Part shown: one piece after another, positions 19,706 to 28,729 of the stretch
How the letters are laid out: each line of letters starts with the position of its first letter
Position numbering within the stretch: the first letter of the stretch is position 1
NCBI GenBank assembly: GCA_032355985.1
Contig: JAUKVZ010000003.1
Location: 310,001-374,000, forward strand
Direction: 5' to 3'
From: Sarcodiotheca gaudichaudii
Taxonomy: Eukaryota > Rhodophyta > Florideophyceae > Gigartinales > Solieriaceae
Length of the DNA stretch: 64,000 bases
Position numbers and translations under genes: made by a program
Notes under the pieces: model-generated
Database searches by the model: none
The model's input: the letters and a program-made list of their open reading frames with translations, nothing else
Told to the model about the DNA's origin: nothing

Positions 19706-21715
19706 TCAGCCTTCCTCCGCCCGGCGCGCCCATTCAAACTCCAGCGGCTCGAGTTCCGAAGCGACCTGCGATCGCTCATCGCTGAGCGAATTGGATCGTG
19801 CGGCGTCCTTCCACACATCCGGATCGCCAAGCTCAGCGTCAATCTCCTTCAGACGCGTCTCCGCCTTCTCGATGCGCTCTTCGAGGGAGTTCATGGATAG
19901 CGCGGCAAGCTTGTTCTGCGTGGAGTTCAGCTTCATGCGCTGCTGACGATCCGCATGCGCTACCGCTCTGGATTTCTTCTCCTCAACCTGCTTTGCCTTG
20001 CGCTCCTCATCCTGCCGCAGGCGCGCCTCGCGCTCCAGATCAAGCTGGCGCTGACGCCAGGCGCTGTAGTCACCGAAGAAGACCTCCGCGCCACCGTGGC
20101 CATCGAGCGCGATGATGTGATCGCATGTGGCGTCGATCAGCGCGCGATCGTGGCTGATGAGGATCAGTGCGCCTTCGTAGCCGCCATCTTTCGGGTCAGC
20201 CGTGAGCGCATCTTCCAGGCGCTCAGCGCTTGGGATGTCCAGATGATTCGTCGGCTCATCAAGAACGAGCAGGTTTTTGGCGCTCGCCAGAAGGCCAGCC
20301 AGCGCCGCACGGGCGCGCTCGCCGCCGGAAAGCACGCCCAATTCCTTCTCCTGCTCATCGCCTGAAAAGAGGAAGGCGCCGGCCAGATCGCGGGACTGCT
20401 GCTCGCTGAGCTCCGTGCCGGGATTCTCCGTCTTGATCACCTGCTGCAGATAGCGATAGACGATCTGATCCGGATCCATGTGATCCTGCGACTGCCGGAA
20501 GAAACCGACGCGCACATTCGATCCGAGTTTGATGTCGCCTGCGTCCGCATCCTGCTCACTCAGCAGGCAGCGCACGAGCGTCGTCTTGCCGGCGCCATTG
20601 GGACCGATGATCCCCCATCGCTCGCCGCGCCCGATGGCGACGTCAAAGTCATCGAAGAGCACCTTGTCCCCGGCCTCTTCGCCTTCACGATGACTGACAT
20701 TCGCATACTTCTTCGATGCGCCGCGCGCAGAGATCACGACATCACCTGAACGCGGCGCCTTGGGCATCTGGAATCGGAAGGACTGAAGCTCCATCGGTCG
20801 CTCAAGGGCGCCCTGGCGCTCGCGCTCCAGCTTCGACTGCCTGCCGCGAGCCTCCTTGGCGCGCTGCCCAGTCTTGTAACGCCGGATGTATTCCTCCTGC
20901 GTCTTGAACTTCGTCTGCTGCTTTTCGTACGCGCGCTGCTGCGTGAGGCGGCGCTCGTAGCGGATCTTGCGAAATTTCTGATAGTTGCCGGGATAGTCAA
21001 TCAGGCGGCCGTGCTCCACTTCCACGATGCGGCTGACCACGCTGTCGAGCATGTAGCGATCGTGCGTGATCATCACGACGGCGCCCTTGAACTCATCACG
21101 CAGAAAACCTTCCAGCCAGAGCCGGCCGTAGATATCCAGGTGGTTCGTCGGCTCATCGAGCAGCAGCACATCCGGCTCTTCAAGCAGGATGCGCGCCAGC
21201 GCCAGGCGGGCTCGCTGGCCACCGGAAAGATCCTTGCACTTGATCGCGAACTGCGCATCGGTGAAGCCGAGGCCATGCAGCGCCGCGTCGATGCGATGAT
21301 CAATCGCGTAGCCGCCCGCGGCTTCAATCGCCGTTTCCAGCCGCGCCTGCTTCTTCAGCAGCGACTCCAGCGCATCGCCCTCGGCGCCGGCCATGTCTTC
21401 GTACACCTGATTGAGTTGCTGATGCAGCGCATGCAGTTCGCCGAAGGCGCCTTCGGCGGCGTCGCGCAGGGACTCTTCCGGATCGAGATTCGGATCCTGC
21501 CGCAGGTACGCCACGCGCACGCCGCGCTGGCTCTGGATCTCGCCGCGCTCCGGCTTGATCAGCCCCCCCATCGCCTTGAGAAGCGTGGACTTGCCGGCGC
21601 CGTTGCGTCCCACGACGCCGACACGCTCGGCCGCCTCGATCGCGAGGGTGGCGCCGCGCAGGATGATGTCATCCCCGAAGGAGTGTTCGACATTGACGGC
21701 AGAGATGACGGGCAT
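19706..21715 (-). CDS. ABC-F family ATPase
   Basis: This 669-residue soluble protein has two ATP-binding cassettes and no membrane helices. Cassette 1 has Walker A GRNGAGKST (about 36-44), signature LSGGQRAR and Walker B DVLLLDEPTNHLD. Cassette 2 has GPNGAGKTT, LSGGERAR and LLVLDEPTNHLD. A charged linker (YIRRYKTGQRAKEARGRQ) joins them, and a coiled-coil tail rich in KQVEEKKSR follows, as in Uup/YheS-type proteins. ABC-F proteins act on the ribosome. The start at 21715 is where similarity begins; the upstream open frame is spurious. A TATCAT lies 9 bases before the ATG. Confidence 0.93.
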   Translation of the reverse strand: MPVISAVNVEHSFGDDIILRGATLAIEAAERVGVVGRNGAGKSTLLKAMGGLIKPERGEIQSQRGVRVAYLRQDPNLDPEESLRDAAEGAFGELHALHQQLNQVYEDMAGAEGDALESLLKKQARLETAIEAAGGYAIDHRIDAALHGLGFTDAQFAIKCKDLSGGQRARLALARILLEEPDVLLLDEPTNHLDIYGRLWLEGFLRDEFKGAVVMITHDRYMLDSVVSRIVEVEHGRLIDYPGNYQKFRKIRYERRLTQQRAYEKQQTKFKTQEEYIRRYKTGQRAKEARGRQSKLERERQGALERPMELQSFRFQMPKAPRSGDVVISARGASKKYANVSHREGEEAGDKVLFDDFDVAIGRGERWGIIGPNGAGKTTLVRCLLSEQDADAGDIKLGSNVRVGFFRQSQDHMDPDQIVYRYLQQVIKTENPGTELSEQQSRDLAGAFLFSGDEQEKELGVLSGGERARAALAGLLASAKNLLVLDEPTNHLDIPSAERLEDALTADPKDGGYEGALILISHDRALIDATCDHIIALDGHGGAEVFFGDYSAWRQRQLDLEREARLRQDEERKAKQVEEKKSRAVAHADRQQRMKLNSTQNKLAALSMNSLEERIEKAETRLKEIDAELGDPDVWKDAARSNSLSDERSQVASELEPLEFEWARRAEEG

Positions 21716-21737
21716 GGGGCGACGATGATAGGCAGAA

Positions 21738-22715
21738 TCAGCGGGCGTACAGAAAAGCGCGCAGGGCGTCCTCCGGCGTCGCGTCGAGGCGGGAAAGGAC
21801 GCATCGGCCGCCGACCGATTCGAATGCGTGCCGCAGCGACTCCTGATGATCCTTGAAGATCGCGTGATACCCCTCGGCGATGGCCGCGGTGTCCGTGACC
21901 ACGGCTTGGCGCGTCTCCGGATCAACCATGCGGACACTGCCGACGGACGCCAGATCGATCTCATCCGGGCTGAGCACCTGGAGGAAGGCGACCTCGGATC
22001 CTCGATTCTGCCCTCCGCCCAGCATGGACGTGCGTCCGCCTCGGCCGAATCGAAGCTGGGCGGCTGCCTGACGAATCGGATCTGCTTCTTCCAGTCCATC
22101 GCCAAGCGCGATCACGAGGCCGCTGTCTCGCACGAGAGCGCCGGCCTCTTCCAGCCCCATCGCCAGGCCGCCATCGCCGACCGCCGGCGTCTGTTCCAAC
22201 TCGTGCATGATCTGATGCAGATGCGCCATACCGGTCGCGGGCGGGATGGCGATGCTGCTTCCGATCACTCTGGGGATCACGAGACCGCATCGATCGCCCT
22301 GCCGGATCGCCAGATACGCCAGCGCCGCGGCAAGCTCCTTCGCACGCCCGAGTTTCGTCAGGGCGCCGCGACCATCGAGACTGGTGAAGTCCATGGACGC
22401 CGACGCATCAACCACGAGCATGACGGTGAGCTGAGACTCATGCTGGAATCGACGAACGTAGTCGCGATCCGTCCTCGCGAACACCTTCCAGTCGATCAGC
22501 GAAATCGGATCGCCGGCGGCATAGGCGCGATAGTCATAGAACTCCGTGGAGCCGCCGCGATGCGCCGTGCGATGGCGCCCCCCGTGCAATCCATCCGCAA
22601 GCGTTCGTGCGCGCAGATGCAGATGGCCGGACTGAAGGAACGCCTCGGCGCCGCCCGCCGCGCGTTCACCCAGGCTTCGTTTGGTCTTGCCGTGCTTTCC
22701 TGCTCGAAAGGCCAT
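21738..22715 (-). CDS. DUF58 domain protein
   Basis: This protein of about 325 residues has the DUF58 signature STEFYDYRAYAAGDPISLID, here followed by WKVFARTDRDYVRRFQHE. A von Willebrand A-like fold follows, with a MIDAS-type DASASM motif. DUF58 proteins are usually encoded beside a MoxR ATPase and other vWA genes. None is present here, so this copy stands apart from its usual cluster. ATG 22715 is preferred; a TAGGAT lies 10 bases upstream, and the upstream in-frame ATG at 22742 would precede that -10. The ABC-F gene follows 22 bases downstream. Confidence 0.87.
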   Translation of the reverse strand: MAFRAGKHGKTKRSLGERAAGGAEAFLQSGHLHLRARTLADGLHGGRHRTAHRGGSTEFYDYRAYAAGDPISLIDWKVFARTDRDYVRRFQHESQLTVMLVVDASASMDFTSLDGRGALTKLGRAKELAAALAYLAIRQGDRCGLVIPRVIGSSIAIPPATGMAHLHQIMHELEQTPAVGDGGLAMGLEEAGALVRDSGLVIALGDGLEEADPIRQAAAQLRFGRGGRTSMLGGGQNRGSEVAFLQVLSPDEIDLASVGSVRMVDPETRQAVVTDTAAIAEGYHAIFKDHQESLRHAFESVGGRCVLSRLDATPEDALRAFLYAR

Positions 22716-22784
22716 GAGATTGCCTATCCTACGTCGTCCCATGCGCAGAAACCGTCAGAAAGAGCTTTCCGGAGTGCACGCGGC

Positions 22785-23219
22785 ATGAGAGGCGCCGTCA
22801 TCATCGCGATGTATGTCGTCGGGATCGCTGTGATCCTCGCATTCGGCCTGTCCGGAGCGCCCCCGCGTCTGGCGACGCCGACCATCGGCATCGCCGGCGG
22901 CGTCATCCTGATCCTGCTTGTGATGGCCGGTTTGTGCCCGCTGCATCGAAGACGACCGAAGCTGGCGCGGCGCGCCCATCTCATTGCGCTCTTCTGTGCG
23001 CTGGGCATGCTGATCTCCATGACGGCTCTGGCGACGATCGGCTACAAGCAAGCCGCGGATCTGCATGTCATCGAAGAGGAAGAGCAGGCCATTGAGCCGA
23101 CACCGGATCCGACGCCGCTATCCAACGCGATGTTCGGCGCCGCGGCATACAGCTCGCTGTGTTCACTGGCGCTCTTCGTGACCATTCCCAAGCCGCGCCG
23201 CAACCCGACTTCAGACTGA
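22785..23219 (+). CDS. small membrane protein of unknown function
   Basis: This 144-residue protein has about four membrane helices: residues 4-22, 33-50, 65-88 and 118-135. An acidic loop HVIEEEEQAIEPTPDPTP lies before the last helix. I do not recognise the family. A GGAG sits 10 bases before ATG 22785; the longer upstream open frame is antisense to the DUF58 gene and is not credible. The gene is divergent from DUF58 and its 3' end overlaps mqnE by 9 bases. Confidence 0.65.
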   Translation: MRGAVIIAMYVVGIAVILAFGLSGAPPRLATPTIGIAGGVILILLVMAGLCPLHRRRPKLARRAHLIALFCALGMLISMTALATIGYKQAADLHVIEEEEQAIEPTPDPTPLSNAMFGAAAYSSLCSLALFVTIPKPRRNPTSD

Positions 23220-24527
23220 AGCGGCTTCCAAACGCCACGTCGCGCCTTCTCGCGCAACCTTTCGATACAGCGTGTCGCGTTCGACCGGTGTCAGCCCTGC
23301 ATCGCGGATCGCCTTCTGCAGATCCCACACGCTCGTTTCCTGATGCGTGGTGGCGCCGCCAACCTTGGTGATGTCGTACCAGACGACGGTGCCATCGATG
23401 TCATCGGCGCCAGAACACAGCTGAAGCTGCGCCATGGCCAGCGTCTGCATGATCCAGAACGCTTTGACATGAGGAAAGTTGTCCAGCATCAGCCGTGAGA
23501 TGGCGATCGTGCGAAGGTTTTCCATGCCCGTCGGGCCCGGCAGGTGCTCCAGCTCTGAGCCATCGGGAATGAAGGGCAGCGGAATAATGGTCTGAAAGTA
23601 GCCGCCGCGTTCATTCATGGCCGGCGAGGGAAGCTTCGCGCCTTCACCCGTGAGCGTGATCGCGCCATCGGTCGACGCGCCATACCCAAGCCTGGCAAGC
23701 GCCGCATCCTGCGCTGTGCGCAGCATGTCCATATGGACAAGGCGCTCGCGTCGATCATCAATGTGGCCGTACAGGATCGTGGCGTTGGTGTTCAGCCCGA
23801 GTTCATGCGCGACGCGATGCACATCGAGCCACACATCCGAGCGGATCTTGCCCTTGAACGCCTCATCGTGAATGCGATCGTCGAAGACCTCGGCGCCGCC
23901 TCCGGGAAGCGATCCCAGCCCGGCCTCCTTGAGTCGCTCCAGCACCCAGCGAATGCCCGCAGATGGATCACTGCGCTTGTGCACCTTGGCCATCTTCGCC
24001 AGATGGACGATTTCCACGGCCGTGAACGCCTTGATGTGCAGCGTCGGCGCCGCCTCACGAATCGTCCGCATCATGTCGGTGTAGTAATCGAAAGGCAGAT
24101 AGGGATGCAGCCCGCCGACGATGTGCATCTCCGTCGCGCCGGCTTCCTGCGCGCTGATGGCCTCGGCGCGAATCTCATCGAGCGAATGCTCGTACGCGCC
24201 ATCATCGCCTCGCTTGCGATAGAACTCGCAGAATTTGCAGGAGAGGGCGCAGACGTTTGAGTAGTTGAGATGGCGATTGATGTTGAACCAGGTCGTTCGC
24301 CCGTGCATGCGCAGGCGAACTTCGTGGGCCAGATCGCACACGCTCCAGAGATCGTCCGTCTCATAGAGCTTCAGGCCATCCTCGATCGTCAGACGTTCAC
24401 CGGCCAGGATGCGACGGCGAATGTCTGCCAGCGCCTCGTCGGCGTGATCGACTGAGCCGCGCTCAGGCTCCGAGAACGCTCCGGGACAAACCTCGGCGAC
24501 TGCCTCTTCCGTGTGCATTTGAGTCAT
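23211..24527 (-). CDS. mqnE: aminodeoxyfutalosine synthase (radical SAM)
   Basis: This 438-residue radical SAM enzyme fits MqnE of the futalosine menaquinone pathway. The [4Fe-4S] motif is CALSCKFCEF in the expected CxxxCxxC spacing. Other signatures are NRHLNYSNVC, GGLHPYLPFDYY, HIKAFTAVEI and LPGGGAEVF. It joins a carboxyvinyl-oxybenzoate unit to SAM-derived adenosyl. It is somewhat longer than usual, with an extra segment around GAITLTGEGAKLPSP. No other mqn gene is in the window. Its start has TAGAAT 6 bases upstream and no ribosome-binding site. Confidence 0.88.
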   Translation of the reverse strand: MTQMHTEEAVAEVCPGAFSEPERGSVDHADEALADIRRRILAGERLTIEDGLKLYETDDLWSVCDLAHEVRLRMHGRTTWFNINRHLNYSNVCALSCKFCEFYRKRGDDGAYEHSLDEIRAEAISAQEAGATEMHIVGGLHPYLPFDYYTDMMRTIREAAPTLHIKAFTAVEIVHLAKMAKVHKRSDPSAGIRWVLERLKEAGLGSLPGGGAEVFDDRIHDEAFKGKIRSDVWLDVHRVAHELGLNTNATILYGHIDDRRERLVHMDMLRTAQDAALARLGYGASTDGAITLTGEGAKLPSPAMNERGGYFQTIIPLPFIPDGSELEHLPGPTGMENLRTIAISRLMLDNFPHVKAFWIMQTLAMAQLQLCSGADDIDGTVVWYDITKVGGATTHQETSVWDLQKAIRDAGLTPVERDTLYRKVAREGATWRLEAASV

Positions 24528-24533
24528 GGGCCG

Positions 24534-24539
24534 ATTCTA
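24534..24539 (-). promoter_or_regulatory. -10-like TAGAAT, leaderless-type
   Basis: On the minus strand TAGAAT lies 6 bases before the mqnE ATG. No Shine-Dalgarno sequence and no clear -35 are visible. Confidence 0.42.
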
Positions 24540-24722
24540 TACCCCGCTCGGAGGCTCGCCAGCGTGTCGCGGCCGCCCCCTTCTCGGACCCCCGATCTCG
24601 TCGCTCCGTATCGCTCCGGACGCGTTCAGAGGGGCCTCGCGTCGGTCGATATCCAAGACGAATGAGTCTTCTGAACAGGCCGCGGCGCCGAGCGCAGCGG
24701 CGCTGTCCGTTGTCCTCCTGAA

Positions 24723-26993
24723 ATGAGTTCGCCCATGCTGCCAGAGGACCCGCCGAAAGCCCCAGTCGACAAGACGCCGGACGCTGCGCCCAGCGCCCGG
24801 CCGGAAGTCGATGTCTCTTCGATCATCGAGAACGTCGAGGATCAGCTGGAAGCGCTGAAGCGCGCCCAGACGGCCCAGGCGGAGTCCGTCAGCGAGCTGA
24901 CGAAGAAGGAGCAGCAGCTCACCGATCTGGAGGCTCAGATCCGCGAACAGGCGGAGGCCATCTCAAAGCGCGAGCAGGCGCTGGAGACGACCCGCCAGAG
25001 CGTGGAGGAGAAGGAGACCGAACTCGAGAGCGTTCGCAAGGAGCTCGCCCAGCGAGAATCCGATCTCGAGGGCGTCATCGAAACGCTCGACGGCGCCATC
25101 GCGCACGCCACCGAAAAGTCGGAGGCGATCGAGAAGGAGCGCACAGCCCTTGAGAAGGAGCGGGCCGAGCTCTCTGAAAAAACGGCCGCACAGGACAAGA
25201 AGGTCGAGGCGCTGAAGCAGGAACTCGAACAGGAGCGCGATCGGCTCAAGGGCGAAACCGCTGAGCAGAGCAAGGCGGTCGAAGAGCTCAAGGCCGAACT
25301 GACCAAGGCGAAGAGCGCACTGGATGCTGCGACGAGCGAGCTGGAATCCGCGTCGCTGGAGCGCGACAGCCTGCGGGATGAGTGCGCCAAGCTGAAGGAG
25401 AACGCCGAGAAGGGCGCCGCCGAGCTTCGCGCACTTGAAAACCAGATCGAAGAGGCGAAGCAGTTCGCCGACAAGGCTCGGGCGGAGATCGCCAGTCGCG
25501 ACGAGCAGCTTCAGGAGTCCCTCAGCAAGTTGAAGGAGGCGCAGGAGGAGAGCGCCTCTCTCAGCGCTGAATCTCAGGAGCAGATCGAAACGCTCACCAA
25601 GGAGCGCGACAGCCTTGCCGAGCTGAAGGCGAAGCTGGAGCAGCGCGTGGCGAATCTCGCCGCCGAAGGTGAGCAGCTTCGATCACAGCTTGAAGAAGCC
25701 CAGGCGACACCGGCCGCCAAAGATGCGCGCGAGCTGAATCAGCTCAAGTCGCAACTCGAGCGCGCCAAGGAGCAGGTCGCCGAGGCGAAGAAGGCCGTCG
25801 AACGCCGTGACAAGCAGATCAAGACCCTGCAGCAGGCCTCACTTTCCGGTGAGGGCGGCGCCGATGACGAGCAGGTCGCCGAGTTGCGCGGCGAGGTCTC
25901 GCGCAAGGACACCCTGATCAAGGAACTCGAAACCAAAGCAGCCGAGTTTGACGCCCAGCTCGCTGAGGCGAAGAAGGCCGCGGCCAGTGGCGCCGCGCCG
26001 GATGTCGACATCCAGAAGCGCGACAAGGCAATCGAAGTGCTCAAGGAGAAGCTCGAGCAGACGCTGGAGAAGAACAAGCTTCTGCGAGAGAAGCTCGACG
26101 CGAAACCGGAAGTCAGCGCCCCTGCTGCGGCTGCGCCCGTCTCAGGTGTGGATCCGAGCCTGCGCAGGGCGCGACTGGAACGCTACAAGTCGCTGCTTCG
26201 CGCTCAGTCGACGAAGCTCGTCCGTGCGAAGGAAGCCCTTCAGCAGCGGCATCAGGAGTTCGAGGGGCTGGACGCCAAGCGCGAGGAAATCGCACACGCC
26301 AGCCGCGAGATCGAACGCAAGGCCAAGAAGATCGCCGGCAAATCCGCTCGCAATCGAGCATCCATTGCGATGCTCTGCCTCGTGGTGGCGATCGCGATCT
26401 GCGGCGCCCTGAGCTGGAAGGTCGCCACGTACATCGCGCCGGGTGTCTACGTCTACGACGCCGCCCTGTCGATTCAACAGGAAGGCGACTTGGAACTCGA
26501 GCGCGCTGATCTCGACACATGGGGCGAATACATGCTCGAGCTGGCGGCCGACGCCCGACTCGCAGAGATCGCCTCCGAGCGAATGAAGCGCCGCGGCCTG
26601 CTGGAATTCGCCACGCCCGCCGATCTCACAACCAAGCTCAAGCAGGATCTGGACGTCACGATTCACAAGCCGGGCGAGATCACGCTCAGCCTCAAGGGCG
26701 ACGGCGCCGAGAGCACCCGCCGCACGTTGGAGACGTTCGCTGCATCCATGATGACCGTCGCCAATGATGCTCGCAGCCGCCGGCTGGATGGCGCCACGAC
26801 GGCGCTGGTCAAGGCCCCGGATGCGAACACCAGGCCGGTCGACTCGGAGCATCTCATGTACACGGGCGCCATCTGGGGCGGCTCCAGCGGCCTGATCCTC
26901 GCCGGATTCCTGTTCGGTTGGATCTACCTGGCTCGCGCCAAGAAGAAGTTTGAAGCCGAAGAGGCTCTGGCGACGTACGGCGGCCTGGCCTGA
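24723..26993 (+). CDS. large coiled-coil membrane protein with Wzz-like periplasmic loop
   Basis: I do not recognise this 756-residue protein as a known family. Residues about 30-470 are an almost uninterrupted charged coiled coil (many Glu, Lys, Gln, Ala heptads). An Ala/Pro break lies near 475-485, and a second basic coil covers about 490-545. A membrane helix follows at about 550-570 and a second at about 717-737. The 145 residues between them are probably periplasmic, and the topology resembles polysaccharide co-polymerases (Wzz), where the coil is normally periplasmic rather than cytoplasmic. Single-copy flanks and a strong terminator downstream suggest a monocistronic unit. Confidence 0.75.
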   Translation: MSSPMLPEDPPKAPVDKTPDAAPSARPEVDVSSIIENVEDQLEALKRAQTAQAESVSELTKKEQQLTDLEAQIREQAEAISKREQALETTRQSVEEKETELESVRKELAQRESDLEGVIETLDGAIAHATEKSEAIEKERTALEKERAELSEKTAAQDKKVEALKQELEQERDRLKGETAEQSKAVEELKAELTKAKSALDAATSELESASLERDSLRDECAKLKENAEKGAAELRALENQIEEAKQFADKARAEIASRDEQLQESLSKLKEAQEESASLSAESQEQIETLTKERDSLAELKAKLEQRVANLAAEGEQLRSQLEEAQATPAAKDARELNQLKSQLERAKEQVAEAKKAVERRDKQIKTLQQASLSGEGGADDEQVAELRGEVSRKDTLIKELETKAAEFDAQLAEAKKAAASGAAPDVDIQKRDKAIEVLKEKLEQTLEKNKLLREKLDAKPEVSAPAAAAPVSGVDPSLRRARLERYKSLLRAQSTKLVRAKEALQQRHQEFEGLDAKREEIAHASREIERKAKKIAGKSARNRASIAMLCLVVAIAICGALSWKVATYIAPGVYVYDAALSIQQEGDLELERADLDTWGEYMLELAADARLAEIASERMKRRGLLEFATPADLTTKLKQDLDVTIHKPGEITLSLKGDGAESTRRTLETFAASMMTVANDARSRRLDGATTALVKAPDANTRPVDSEHLMYTGAIWGGSSGLILAGFLFGWIYLARAKKKFEAEEALATYGGLA

Positions 26994-27030
26994 TTCCAGC
27001 ACACCGAAATCACATCATTCAAAACAAAAC

Positions 27031-27060
27031 AAGGCAGGACGCGATGTCCTGCCTTGTGTG
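27031..27060. terminator. bidirectional intrinsic terminator
   Basis: A perfect 10-bp stem, AAGGCAGGAC (27031-27040) with GTCCTGCCTT (27046-27055), has a 5-base loop. T-rich sequence follows on the plus strand and a CAAAACAAAAC tract precedes it, giving a T-rich tail on the minus strand. It sits between the convergent coiled-coil and anti-sigma genes. Confidence 0.85.
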
Positions 27061-27083
27061 TTTTTGCGAATGCAGTCGTGAGA

Positions 27084-27908
27084 TCAGATCACGCCGGTGA
27101 GGATGGGCTCGGAGCGATCACCGACGATGCCGGCCGGCGCCATCAGATGCAGGCTCATGCCGGGCTCGACCTCGGTGACATCCATGTCGTACCGCATCAG
27201 CTCGCCACTCGACTTGAATCGAGCGATCGTCTGCGCGGCGTTCGCCTCGCCCTCATTGACGATGATCAGCTTGTACTCGCCATCGGTGACCGGCAGGCCG
27301 CGGCAGACGAGCATCGCGACCTTGGTCTCCTCGTTGATCATCACGTGCGCTTCGCCCGGCACGGAGCTGTCCGCCGGCTGGACGAAGTTGACGTGACGAG
27401 TCTGGGGATGGAGGTAGACGTCGGCGAATGCGCCGCCGTACTCCTTGGCGAACTGCTGCGCGAGCTGTCCGTCCCCATAATCCCGCAGCGCCTGTGTGTA
27501 GAGCTCAACCGTGAAGTACCCGACGGAGATCGTGACGATCGCCGCGGTCGCGAATCCGATGCATGCGGCTCGCCAGAGCGGCGAGACATTCGCACGAAGG
27601 GACCATGGCCCTCCGGCGATGCTTGCGACGACATCGCGTTCGCCGGCGCCGGAGACGGCCGTGATGGCGTCCCGCACCGCGCCGAGGACGCGTTCGCGCA
27701 ATCCGACCGGGGGATCCACGCTGGGTAGAAGATCATCAACGTCCGACAGGCGTCCCTGTTCGCGACGCACTTGCGCCTGGATTGCAGGAGACGCTTTGCG
27801 GAACGCATCCTCGAAGGAGTTGCGCTCCTCACTGTCGAGCAAACCGAGTGCGTCCAGGGACGCAAGCTCCAGAAGCTCTTGTGTAGTCATCGTGCCTTTG
27901 CCGCTCAT
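27084..27908 (-). CDS. anti-sigma factor, RskA/anti-sigma-K type
   Basis: This 274-residue protein has a cytoplasmic N-terminal region of about 150 residues with the zinc-less anti-sigma arrangement (ELLELASLDALGLLDSEE). One membrane helix follows (about 152-173, AACIGFATAAIVTISVGYF), then a periplasmic domain of about 100 residues. Its GLPVTDGEYKLIIVNEG segment and PAGIVGDRSEPI end fit the RskA C-terminal domain. It should hold the upstream ECF sigma factor inactive at the membrane. The ATG overlaps the sigma stop as ATGA, indicating translational coupling. The terminator at 27031 ends the operon. Confidence 0.85.
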   Translation of the reverse strand: MSGKGTMTTQELLELASLDALGLLDSEERNSFEDAFRKASPAIQAQVRREQGRLSDVDDLLPSVDPPVGLRERVLGAVRDAITAVSGAGERDVVASIAGGPWSLRANVSPLWRAACIGFATAAIVTISVGYFTVELYTQALRDYGDGQLAQQFAKEYGGAFADVYLHPQTRHVNFVQPADSSVPGEAHVMINEETKVAMLVCRGLPVTDGEYKLIIVNEGEANAAQTIARFKSSGELMRYDMDVTEVEPGMSLHLMAPAGIVGDRSEPILTGVI

Positions 27909-28477
27909 ACCACCGACTCCTCAGTCACCGCCCGTTCACGCAGCCGAACCAGGGCTCGGCTCAACGTGCTCTTGATCGTCCCCACAGGCCGATCCAGCTC
28001 CAAACCAATCTGCCTCAGCGTTTGTCCATGCAGGTACGCACGCTTGAGCACATCTCTTTGCAACTCAGGAAGGCTCTCGATTCTCTTCATCAACTCCGAG
28101 AACCGTTCCTGCTCGTTCATACCGGCGTCCGGCCCCACGGTGTCAGCCATGGGCGCCCACGCTTCCTCCAGGGTCGTGGAAGGTTGAATCCTCACACGAG
28201 CCCTCCGCAGCCGATCCACCAGATGACGTCTGGTGATCAGCACCACCCAGGTCGACAAAGCCGCCCGGGATGGGTCGTACCGCCCAGCGCTCCGCCACAA
28301 TCGGACGAAGATCTCCTGGACAGCATCCTCAGCGTCTGCTTTCTTCGGCATCATCTGGTACGCCATGCGATAAACCAGAGCGCCGAAACGGTCGTATAGC
28401 TCAGAGACGGCGGATTCGTCGCCCGACGCGATCCTCGTCATCAAATCGAGATCGATCTGAGCCTGTTCCTTGGTCAC
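27905..28477 (-). CDS. ECF-type RNA polymerase sigma factor
   Basis: This 190-residue sigma factor has region 2 (LYDRFGALVYRMAYQMM, AEDAVQEIFVRLWRS, ALSTWVVLITRRHLVDRLRR) and region 4 (LPELQRDVLKRAYLHGQTLRQIG, then GTIKSTLSRALVRLRE). The sequence and anti-sigma partner resemble the SigK/ECF19-like class. It starts with GTG. The cognate anti-sigma gene overlaps its stop. Such pairs typically autoregulate and control envelope or redox responses. The target here may include the divergent pilin-like gene, but that is inference. Confidence 0.92.
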   Translation of the reverse strand: MTKEQAQIDLDLMTRIASGDESAVSELYDRFGALVYRMAYQMMPKKADAEDAVQEIFVRLWRSAGRYDPSRAALSTWVVLITRRHLVDRLRRARVRIQPSTTLEEAWAPMADTVGPDAGMNEQERFSELMKRIESLPELQRDVLKRAYLHGQTLRQIGLELDRPVGTIKSTLSRALVRLRERAVTEESVV

Positions 28478-28622
28478 GTGCCCACGCTGATTTCTGCGAC
28501 ATTTGCCCTATCGAATTCCGGTGCAGGTCCGATAGACCTCCCGGGGGCCCGGGCAGCCGTCGCTCCGCCTGATTGTACGCAACCCTCGTGCCGATGGATC
28601 CATTAAACGAGGGCCGAACAGC

Positions 28623-28666
28623 ATAGGGCATTCGCCCTATTCCGAAAAGCAGGGGCATCTACCCCT
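28623..28666. promoter_or_regulatory. two short inverted repeats between the ECF operon and the pilin-like gene
   Basis: ATAGGGC-attc-GCCCTAT (28623-28640) is a perfect 7-bp inverted repeat. AGGGG-6-CCCCT (28651-28666) follows. A further GCCCTAT occurs near 28505. These could be operators or RNA hairpins in the 250-base divergent spacer. TTGTTT (28666) and TAGACT (28690), 18 bases apart, are a weak promoter candidate toward the pilin-like gene. Confidence 0.35.
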
Positions 28667-28729
28667 TGTTTCTGCCGATGTGAGAGTGCTAGACTCTTAC
28701 AGTTCGAGTTGGATCAGAGGCCATGCCCC

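Noticed and set aside
21828-22784. N-terminal extension of the small membrane protein gene
   Set aside because: This part of the frame is antisense to the DUF58 gene; the ribosome-binding site and membrane helices support ATG 22785.
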